Positions 42,371-52,000 of a stretch of 64,000 nucleotides of DNA are shown here, piece after piece. Each line of letters starts with the position of its first letter. Position 1 is the stretch's first letter. Origin of the DNA: Verrucomicrobiota bacterium. GTDB lineage: Bacteria; Verrucomicrobiota; Verrucomicrobiia; Verrucomicrobiales; Verrucomicrobiaceae. The stretch lies in the NCBI GenBank assembly GCA_025360015.1, contig JANYCZ010000032.1:86890-150889 (forward strand), written 5' to 3'. A model generated the notes under the pieces. It searched no databases, was not told the DNA's origin, and saw nothing but the letters and a program-made list of their open reading frames with translations. The position numbers were made by a program, and so were the translations under genes.

Positions 42371-44893
42371 TTAATTGAGGTAACGAAACTCCGCGCTCGC
42401 GATCAGGCTCTGGCAGAAAGCAGACAGCGCGGCAAACTCCGCCTGCTGCCTTGCCTCCTGGCTGTTGCCCTTGTCCTTGGCGATTTGCTGCGGAAAGCGC
42501 ATCCAAAAACTGCTGATCGCTGCTTTTTCCTGCGTCGTGGGTTCACGTCCAAACGCCAGCTCATAGGCATAGCTCAGACGCTCGGCGGAAGACCCCGGAT
42601 GTTTGGCAATGCGCGCCGCAAACGCATCCGCCGCGTTCTGCGCCTGCGGATTGTTCATCAGGTAGAGGCTTTGGGATGGCACGTTCGTCGTATCCCGATC
42701 CCCATTGACCAGGCTCGCATCTGGATAATCGAAGACCGAGAGCATTTCCGGAATCTGATCCCGAATGATTGGGATGTAGATCGAGCGATAAGTGTAGGCT
42801 TTGCTCGTCAACTCACCACGGAAGATGGCGAACAAACCCTGCCGCCCTTCGCCAGCGCGTGCCACGGGAGATCCATCCACTGGATACAGATTCAGCGAGC
42901 CGCTCACCGCCAGCATCGCATCACGGATCGCCTCGGCCTCCAGTCGGCGCTGGTTCATGCGCCAGTGCCATTTGTTATCAGGATCGACGGCATAGTTCGC
43001 CGCGTCATAGCCTGATCCCATCTGGTAGGCGCGGCTCATCATGATCTCACGGATCAGTTTCTTCACCGACCAGCCATTCTCCATGAATGAAACCGCCAGA
43101 TGGTCGAGCAGTTCAGGGTGGGAGGGCTTCTGCCCCATCGCGCCAAAGTTGTCCGGCGTCGGCACGATGCCGCTGCCCATCAACTTCAGCCACACCCGAT
43201 TTGCCATCACCCGCGCCGTCAGCGGATTGTCCTTCGAAGCGATCCAGTACGCCAGGTCAAGCCTGCCGCTGCCGCTCTGCGGGCTGATGTTCAGCGGCTC
43301 GCCCTTCGCGCACAGCACTTCCACCAGACCACGTGGCACCACATCGCCCGGCTGCTTGATGTCGCCACGGATGAGGATCGTGCTGTTAATCGGGCTGGGT
43401 CGGTCCAGCACTCCCATCGCCAGCGTGCGCGGTGTGCCATCTTCATAAAAGAGATCCACGTCCGCCTTCACCTCCTCGGCGCGATCACGCGCACCTCGAA
43501 TGCGCAGGAAAGCCCCTGCACCCGCCTTCTCGCGGTCCTGCTGGCGCATGGCGAAAACCTCCTTCTGCGCCGCGTCGGCGGCCATTTTCGCCCGGGCATA
43601 GTTGCCCTTGAGCTCAGCCACTTCAGCCGTCGAAATCTTGGCCACCGCCGCCGTCTGCCCGGCGTTGCGATCCAGTTCAATCAATCCCGCGCTGTTGTTG
43701 TTCTGCAGTTGCTCATAGGTGCCAAACAACGTCTCGCTGCTCAGGAAGATGCCCGCCAGCGCGTAGTAGTCACGCTGCGTCACCGGATCAAACTTGTGGT
43801 CATGGCAGCGCGCGCAGGCCAGCGTCAGGCCCAGCATCGACTGGGACATCGCATCGATCTGCTCATCGACCACATCCATCGAGAACTGACGACGGTCGCG
43901 GTTGTTGTGCCCCTTGGAGCCTATCGCCAGAAAGCCCGTCGCCACGATCTTGTTCGCCTGGTCGCGCTTGCCGTCAAACTTCAGCAAGTCACCTGCGATC
44001 TGCTCCTTGAGAAACTGGTCGTACGGCTTGTCTTTCTTGAACGACTCAATCACGTAGTCGCGGTAGCGCCACGCATGCGGATAAAGCACGTTCACCTCCT
44101 TGCCGCTGCTTTCACCATAGCGCGCGACATCCAGCCAGTGCCGCGCCCAGCGCTCGCCATAGCGTTCAGAGTCCAGATACATGTCGATCACGCGCTTCAC
44201 CGCTTCGGGTGATTGATCTCCGACAAAGGCCTTCACCTCATCCGGCGTCGGCGGCAGGCCCGTCAGATCAAACGCAATGCGGCGGATCAGCGTGGGCCGG
44301 TCCGCGTCACGCATCGGGCGCAGCCCGTTGGCCTCGATGCCCGCCAGCACAAACGAGTCGATCTCCGTCTTCGCCCAGCCCGCCGTTTTCACCGCAGGCG
44401 GCGCATGCTTCACCGGCTTTTGAAACGCCCAGTGCTTGCGGCCCGCATCCATGTCGATCACCCGCTTGCCAGCGCTCGCATTCACCACCTTGTTTTCACG
44501 CGGGTCCGGCGCACCCATCTCGATCCACTTCTTAAAATTCGCCAGCACATCGTCCGGCAGCTTCTGCTTCGGCGGCATCTGCATGTCCTCGTTCTTCCAG
44601 GTCATCGCCTCATATACACTGCTCTGCGCGATGTTGCCCGGCGTCACCCCCGGATGCCCGGATTCCCCGCCCAGCAGCGTCGCCGACTTCGTGTCCAGTG
44701 TGAGTCCGCCTTTGACTTTGGACGACTCCGCCGAGTGGCACTTGTAACAGGACTGCACCAGTACAGGGCGGATGTTCTTCTCAAAGAACTGCAGTTGATC
44801 CGGCGCTATTCCCGCATGCGCCGTCTCGGCGGCATCCGCAGCAGGCAGCGCCGCCGGAGCCAGCAGCAGCAAAGATAAGGTCAGGGTCTTCAT
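42371..44893 (-). CDS. Planctomycete-type cytochrome c / DUF1549 / DUF1553 protein
   Basis: 840 residues from the ATG at 44893, which gives a proper signal peptide (MKTLTLSLLLLAPAALPAADA). Domain order: a PSCyt1-type c-heme segment (VLVQSCYKCHSAESSKVKGG, CxxCH motif), DUF1549 (FDLTGLPPTPDEVKAFV, ARYGESSGKEVN, then CARCHDHKFDPVTQRDYYAL with a second CxxCH), and DUF1553 (ARVMANRVWLKLMGSGIVPT, MNQRRLEAEAIRDAML). Exported, probably periplasmic. Likely electron-transfer or carbohydrate-related, but no biochemical role is established for the family. The open frame extends to 45994, but that part is antisense to the esterase gene and is rejected. Confidence 0.92.
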   Translation of the reverse strand: MKTLTLSLLLLAPAALPAADAAETAHAGIAPDQLQFFEKNIRPVLVQSCYKCHSAESSKVKGGLTLDTKSATLLGGESGHPGVTPGNIAQSSVYEAMTWKNEDMQMPPKQKLPDDVLANFKKWIEMGAPDPRENKVVNASAGKRVIDMDAGRKHWAFQKPVKHAPPAVKTAGWAKTEIDSFVLAGIEANGLRPMRDADRPTLIRRIAFDLTGLPPTPDEVKAFVGDQSPEAVKRVIDMYLDSERYGERWARHWLDVARYGESSGKEVNVLYPHAWRYRDYVIESFKKDKPYDQFLKEQIAGDLLKFDGKRDQANKIVATGFLAIGSKGHNNRDRRQFSMDVVDEQIDAMSQSMLGLTLACARCHDHKFDPVTQRDYYALAGIFLSSETLFGTYEQLQNNNSAGLIELDRNAGQTAAVAKISTAEVAELKGNYARAKMAADAAQKEVFAMRQQDREKAGAGAFLRIRGARDRAEEVKADVDLFYEDGTPRTLAMGVLDRPSPINSTILIRGDIKQPGDVVPRGLVEVLCAKGEPLNISPQSGSGRLDLAYWIASKDNPLTARVMANRVWLKLMGSGIVPTPDNFGAMGQKPSHPELLDHLAVSFMENGWSVKKLIREIMMSRAYQMGSGYDAANYAVDPDNKWHWRMNQRRLEAEAIRDAMLAVSGSLNLYPVDGSPVARAGEGRQGLFAIFRGELTSKAYTYRSIYIPIIRDQIPEMLSVFDYPDASLVNGDRDTTNVPSQSLYLMNNPQAQNAADAFAARIAKHPGSSAERLSYAYELAFGREPTTQEKAAISSFWMRFPQQIAKDKGNSQEARQQAEFAALSAFCQSLIASAEFRYLN

Positions 44894-44986
44894 GGGAGAA
44901 TCGAAAGGGATGGTCGTGTCTAACACGACTTCTCGGAAAAGGTTGCCAGAAAGATGCTCAGACCACCCCACGTCTTCGTTCACCCT

Positions 44987-45862
44987 ATGCGTCACCTCAT
45001 CGCCTCCCTGCTGCTCCTTACATCCATCCACGCGGCGGAGCTCGTTGTCCCCGACAATGTCACCTTCACCCGCGACATCGAATTCGCCAATCCCGACAAC
45101 CAGCACCTCCAGGTGAATCTGGCCCAGCCCAAAGACGGCCAGGGCCCCTTCCCCGCCATCGTCTGCATCCACGGCGGCGGCTTCCGAGCGGGCAAGCGCG
45201 AGGGCTATGACAAGCTGCTGCTCACCCTCGCCCAGCACGGCTACGTAGCCATCACCGTCACCTACCGCCTGGCACCCGCCTACCCCTTCCCGGCCGCCGT
45301 GTACGACTGCAAAGCCGCCGTGCGGTGGCTGCGCGTGAATGCCGCCAAGTATCACGTGGACCCCGCACGCATCGGTGCCATGGGCGGCTCCGCCGGTGGT
45401 CATCTCGCGCAGTTCCTCGGCGTCACCGCCGGAGTCCCGCAGTTCGAAGGCAACGAAGGCAACCTCGACCAAAGCAGCGCAGTGAACTGCGTGGTCAATT
45501 TCTTCGGCCCCAGCGACTTCACCAAGAGCTACGACAAAAGCGTGGATGCCAAGGATGTCCTCCCCCTCTTCCTCGGCGGCGATCTCACCACTAAGCGCAA
45601 AGAGCACATCATCGCCAGCCCCCTCTACTGGGTGACGCCCAATGCCGCCCCCACCCTCTGCCTGCACGGCACCGCCGATGAATACGTCGCCTATGAGCAG
45701 GCCACTTGGCTCGTGGACAAGCTCAAAGCCGCCACCGTCGAAGCCGAACTCGTCGGTTTTGAAGGCGCAGGCCACGGCCTGAAAGGCGTGCCCCCGGAAA
45801 AAACGGAAGGCCTCATGCTGACCTTCTTCGACCGCCATCTCAAGCCTGCGCCAGTGAAGTAG
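44987..45862 (+). CDS. Exported alpha/beta-hydrolase (esterase/lipase, BD-FAE-like)
   Basis: 291 residues from the ATG at 44987, with signal peptide MRHLIASLLLLTSIHAA. The oxyanion motif VCIHGGGFRAGKR (HGGG) and the nucleophile elbow AMGGSAGGHLA (G-x-S-x-G) mark a hormone-sensitive-lipase-like or BD-FAE-type carbohydrate esterase. Catalytic Asp lies in TADEYVAYEQ and His in GAGHGL. Such enzymes remove acyl groups from plant polysaccharides or other esters outside the cytoplasm. The gene is divergent from the DUF1553 operon with 93 bp between start codons, which must hold both promoters. Confidence 0.9.
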   Translation: MRHLIASLLLLTSIHAAELVVPDNVTFTRDIEFANPDNQHLQVNLAQPKDGQGPFPAIVCIHGGGFRAGKREGYDKLLLTLAQHGYVAITVTYRLAPAYPFPAAVYDCKAAVRWLRVNAAKYHVDPARIGAMGGSAGGHLAQFLGVTAGVPQFEGNEGNLDQSSAVNCVVNFFGPSDFTKSYDKSVDAKDVLPLFLGGDLTTKRKEHIIASPLYWVTPNAAPTLCLHGTADEYVAYEQATWLVDKLKAATVEAELVGFEGAGHGLKGVPPEKTEGLMLTFFDRHLKPAPVK

Positions 45863-46087
45863 GAGACAGTCGATACCCTGCCGCCAATGGAAGGATCGAA
45901 AGATCGTTTTAAGAGCAACAAGACCGGCGCAGCGACCAACCGCCTCGCCATGCCTGAAAACTTCCCTGTTCACCCCATTGGGGATGGGTGGCACTCATGG
46001 CTTTTAGATTGGCCTTTACCGTTTGCTGACAATTCAGGGCTCGGGTGCTTATGCGGCACTGACACGCCGCTTCCAGCATGCAGGCGT

Positions 46088-49000
46088 ATGAAAGTGTCTG
46101 CTTCTCTGCTTTTGGTTCTTGCCTTCCCTCTTTTCAGCCTAGCTCACACGCCGACGGCTGCGCCAGGGCTGAAGGGCAAAACGGCGTTCACGGAAGAGCT
46201 GCGACAGCACATCCTGGAGGAGTACCTCCAGTCGGCAGAGGGCAGGAAAACACCGGCAAAAACGCCAGCTCCTTCGCCCAAAAAACTGCGCCGTCCGGTT
46301 ACGATGGCCTCCACGGCAGCAGGGCCTTCGTGGCTGCATACGATCATGATGGCCTCCATCGCGCCGCTGGCCACGGCACCGGCGGGCAATGGGGCGCTGA
46401 TGGCGGCATCGTTTGCGCCGTTCAAACCCAAGCTGCGCTTCTACTGGGACGGCACCACGTTCTATGAGGAGTCTGACAACATGCCGGATGGCATGCCGAA
46501 CCGCATGGCCGGCATCACCTCCTGGCAGCAGCAGATCCCGCTGCCGGTGGCGTATTTCGCCGGCACTGGAAATCCCGAAAGCGCCACCTCCTCTCTCGGC
46601 TATGGCCAGCCAAACTACTGGCGTCTGCCGCTGGTGCCGACGGTCGCGGCTTCCCCCACGCTGATCTTCACGCCCGGTTCGAGCACAAACAACTTCCAAC
46701 GTGGTGCCATCGCGCTTGCCTCCAATGGCGTGGCGATTTTCAATCCCGCCAACAACACGGGGCGTGTGTCCTATGAAATCGGCGAGCTCGACATCTATGG
46801 CGGCCATTGCGGACTGGCGGATGATTATCACTACCACATCATCCCGATGCATCTCTCCAGCCGCTTCGGCGGACCTTTGAGCGATGACAAGCCCGTGGCC
46901 TGGGCGCTCGATGGCTACCCGATCTACGGCTATGTGGAACCGGATGGCAGCACACGGCAGGCGCTGGACTCCAATGGCGGGCATGACCACGGCGGCTGGG
47001 GCTATCACTACCACGCAGTGGGTGTCAACACGGTGGATTCCACGCACCCTTACGGCACGCCGCAGTCGCCTTACACCATGACGAGTTTTCGCGGCACCGT
47101 CGTGAATTTCGGCGGCCAGGTGGACGGGCAGCCGGAGGTGGGCAGCCTCCGCCAGGATGGCTCAGGCGGCTACAATGCCAAGCCTGTCGCGGGTGCCTCC
47201 ATCGTGGCCTTCTTGAATCCCGCCCCGCTAGTGGCGGATGGCAGTGGCAATCTGAGCCTGCCCGCCGCTAGCATCGCTTTGACCGGATGCGCCACCACTT
47301 TCCAAAGCCCCACCATCACGTGCGCAAGCACCACCGGTCTCGTGGCAGGCATGGCCATCGTCGGAGCCGGTGTCACCAACAACGCCACAGTGACCTCCAT
47401 CACCAGCGGCACGCAGTTTGTAATGAGCCTGCCTGCCTTTGCCACCAGCACCGCGCAGAGCTTCACCGCCGTGCCCATGGCCGGTGCTTCAAATGATCAG
47501 TTCCTCATGCGTGTGAACATGAGCGGCACCAACTACGACGAGTGCTGGAAGATCAACCGCAGTGTGAATCCACGTACGCTCATCGTGACGTGGCGCGCGC
47601 AGGCTCTTGTCAGCGGCAATCTCAGCGGCCCCGTGGTGACCACCACGAACACCTACACACCCTCCACCGGCACCGCAGGCACGGGCGGCACGGCTGCGAG
47701 CAACCGCCTCGCCGCCTACACCGTGGCGGGTTGGAGCGAGCTAAAGCTCCCTGACACCAGCCAGACGCAGGACACCACGGCGACCTTTGGCGAAGACGCG
47801 GACTACACGATCAATGCGCAATCCTTCACCGACAATACGGACGGCACCATCACCGACAATGTCACAGGTTTGATGTGGCAGAAGGTGGACAATGGCGAAT
47901 CCACCTGGGACACCGCCGTCACCAATGCGGCCGGCGTGTCCACCGGCGGCTACACGGACTGGCGGCTGCCCACCCCCGCAGAGCTCTTCAGCATCTTCAA
48001 TCATCAAAACCAAAACCCAGCACTCAACACCACCTACTTCCCGAACAATCCGGTCGCTGCCGCCGACTACTGGTGGACCAGCGACATCTATGGCAACAGC
48101 ACGACCAATGTGTGGTGCGGCAATGCGGGCGGCGGGCTCGGTGGCAAGCCGAAATCCGAAACGCTGAGCTACTCGCCCCCCGGCCCCTTCCGCTATCACG
48201 CCCGCTACGTGCGCGGCTCCAAGCCGAGCAACCTTCACAGCTACGCCAACAATCTCGACGGCACCGTCACGGACACCGACACCGGCTTGATGTGGTCTCA
48301 ACTGCCCGCCGCTGCCACCTCCTGGGACGCGGCGCTCTCTTATGCCGAAAACCTTTCTTACAACGGCTACACCGACTGGCGTCTGCCAAACCTCAAGGAA
48401 CTGCAGACGCTCACCGACTACACCCTGACCACCGCCACGAGCACCACCAGCATCAAGCCAAGCATCAATCGCACGCTGTTCGCCAAGACCCTCACCAACG
48501 TCACCACCACCAGCGGCAGCACGCTGGTGACCTGCGCAGACACCACAGGCCTGCTGCCCGGCATGCCCATCGTGGATGCCACAGACCTTGCCTCCAGCTA
48601 CATTTCAAACAGCACTGTGCCGACCATCACTTCGGTCACCAGCGCCACGCAGTTGATCATGAGCAGCGCCGCCACCGGCAGCGGCTCGGGGCTTATTTTG
48701 CGGGCGCTGGCGCCGCCCACAGCCTACTGGTCCTCCACCAGCCTGCGCGGAGACACCACCAAAGCCTGGCTGGTAGAAACGGGTATCAACAACTCCGTTC
48801 TGGCGGCCAACGGACCCACGCGCAATTCCCAGGGCATCATCAGCTACGAGGCCAAAACCTCCTCCTATCCCGTCTTCGTGGTGCGCACCACCAGCGTCAC
48901 CACTCAGATCGCCGTAGCCCAGGGCGCGAACCCGCTGACGGATGGCGTGAGCACCGTGAGCTATAGCAATGTGAATGTCGGCAGCACCTTGACGAAGACT

Positions 49001-52000
49001 TTCACAATCAACAACACCGGCGTCACCACACTGACCATCACTGGCGCGACGATTGACGGCACCAACGCGGCAAACTTCGCCATCACAGCAGCACCTGCCA
49101 CATCGGTTGCAGCAGGCGGCAGCACGACGCTGGACGTCCGCTTCAATGCCAGCACCGGCGGCAGCAAGCTGGCCGCGCTCCACATCGCCAGCAGTGACAC
49201 CGCCGTGGGTGCGGCCTTCGACATCACCCTCAGCGGCACCGGCTACGTGACGCCGCCCACGGTGACAAATGTGACAGTGAATCCCACAGTGCCAAGCTCC
49301 ACCGACACCCCCTACATCACCGCCATCGTCATGCCCGCGAGCGGCGCGACCCTCTCCAGCGTGCAGATGACCTACAGCACCGGAGTGCAGGTAACGGCAC
49401 CTGCGTTTCAAGAAATCTTCTCGAATGGATCCACCACCAGCGGACTCGCCGGCACGGTCAATGCGTGGACGGCCACAGCGCTGCGCTCCGGCGGCACTGC
49501 CGATGTGAAGCAACGCGGCGGCACGGGCAACCACACCACGCCCATCGTGCTGACGAATTGTACCACCAATGGCAGCACCACAGTCACCTGCGTCAGCACC
49601 ACGGGCCTCATTCCCGGCATGAGCCTCAGCGGCACAAACATCGCCACCGGGGCCACCATCGCATCCGTCACAAACGCGACGACGCTGGTCCTCAGCACCG
49701 CAGCAACCGGGAGCGCCTCTTCGCTCTCGCTGACGGCGGCGGGAATATCGCTCACGGGCTGCTCGCTCACCACTAGCCCTACTATCCAGTGCGCCAGCAC
49801 GGCGGGCCTTGTCGTCGGCATGGGCATTGCCGGCACGGGGCTGACCACCAACCCGCCAAACCCGACCGTCCTCGCCATCACCGACGGGACGCACTTCACC
49901 CTCAATGCCACCGTCACCGCAGTGCCCGCCACGCTCACCGCCAGCGGTACCGGCCTGGCCTTTGCCAGCGGCACCGCGGCCTACACCGACACCATGGCCG
50001 CCACGACGAATGCCCTCAGCAGCAGTGCGCCGACCGCAGGCTACGTGGAGTTCTACGTGCGGACGGCAGATCTATTCTCCAACAACGGCTGGACCTTCCA
50101 GCTCTCGCCGGATGGTGGCACCACCTGGAACACGCGCCTCGCAGAAAACTTCGCCACAGCCAGCGCCACGAACTGCACGCTCAATGCCACCACCACCGTG
50201 ACGTGCAGCAACACCAGCGGGCTTACCGTGGGCAATTCGTTGCAAGGCAGTGCCATCTCCATCGCCGCGTGCACGACCACCAGCGCATCCACCACGGTGA
50301 CCACCACGGACACGGGCAGCCTGCTCGTCGGCATGTTCATCGCCGGACCCACAGCAGCAGGCATTCCGGCCAATGCACGCATCACGGCCATCTCGCCGGG
50401 AGTCAGCTTTACGATGAGCGCCGCAGCCACCGCCAGCGCCTCCGCGCAAACCCTCACGGCCAACTACCTGCCGGGAAATGCCACGATCAGCGCCATCAAT
50501 CCCAACGTTTCCTTCACCCTAAACGCGGCCCCCTTCGTCAGCGCCAGCGGTATCACGCTCTCCTCAGTGAACCACGGCTTCGCTTTGAAGCACTACGATC
50601 TCGTCGCCGGAGACCTGAGCGCGAGCATGAAGCTGCGCTTCCAGTTCAGCGGCTACGCGGGTGCTGTGGCTCCTGCCCGCCCGCCGGAAGTGGACATGGA
50701 TGACATCACCGTCGTGCTCACCACCGGCGCAGCACCGGCGACGGTCACGATGTACGACGACGGCCTGCATGGCGACGGGGCCGCAGGCGATGGCGTGTAT
50801 GGCGTGCAGATTCCTGCGCAATCCTCCGGCACCATTGTGAGCTACTCCATCTCCGCGACCGACAGCGCATCGCAGACGACCACGCTTGCCTCCGCAGGCA
50901 GCTACACCACCGGTATTGCACCTGCCATCACCAGCAGCGCCACTCTGCCCAATGCCACTCCCGCCTTCGCCTACTCCACCACACTCGCAGCCACCGGCGG
51001 CTCCGGCAGCAATGTCTGGAGCATCGTCTCGGGCTCCCTGCCATCCGGCATCACCTTGAGCAGTGCAGGGGTGATCAGCGGCACGACTTCATCTCAAGGC
51101 ACCTTCAACGTCAGCCTCAAAGTCACCGACAGCGCCGGACGCATTGGCACCAAGGCCTTCACGCTCACTGTCACCACCACCACCGCCCCCAACGTGGTCA
51201 TCATCCTCACCGACGACCAGGGCTGGGCCGACGTGGGTTATCATACGGCACCAGGACAGGTGCCCATCCAAACACCCAACATGGACCGCTTCGGAGCCGA
51301 CGGCATTCGTCTGGAGAAATTCTATCCGACCACCGTCTGCGCAGTCACTCGCGGCTGCCTGCTCACCGGTCGCAATTCCTTGCGTACCGGCGTGGGCAAT
51401 CAGAAAGGGCTCAGCCCCGTCGAGCATCTGATGCCGCAGACCTTCAAGACGGCGGGCTATCAGACTTTCATGTGCGGCAAATGGCACATCGGCGGCTGGG
51501 ATAACAACATCAACACTACCACGATGAATGGCGCGACCATCGACGTGCAGCAGGAGGGCTTCGATTATCACCCGATCTCACGCGGCTGGGACTTCCACAA
51601 AGGCCAGTATGGCGGCGCGATCAATTACTTCACCCACACCACGGCGGATCCCGGCAAGAACAACGCCCTCGACTGGTGGCAGAACAACCTGCCACTGCCT
51701 AACGACAACATCGATCTCCAGGGCAACGGCGGCTACTCCACCGACCTGCTCGCGGACAAAGCCGTCGAGCTGATTCAAACGCGCGATGTGTCAAAGCCGC
51801 TGCTGCTTTACCTCGCCTTCAATGCCATCCATGCCGGTGTCTCGGCACCGCAGAGCTACCTGGACAAGTACGCCGCGCTCGGCGTGGCGGCCCCGCGCCG
51901 CACCGTCTGCGCCGCCATAGATTGCATGGATGTGGCCATGGGCCGTGTGCTCACCGCGCTGGACGCCGCAGGCATCACCAACAACACTCTCGTCATCTTC

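Noticed and set aside
42371..45994. A continuous 1207-codon minus-strand frame
   Set aside because: The first 367 codons are antisense to the well-supported esterase gene, and a clean signal peptide starts at 44893. Only the part from there is the gene.
45887..46087. Upstream extension of the giant secreted protein
   Set aside because: The added residues have no signal peptide. The ATG at 46088 begins a textbook signal sequence.
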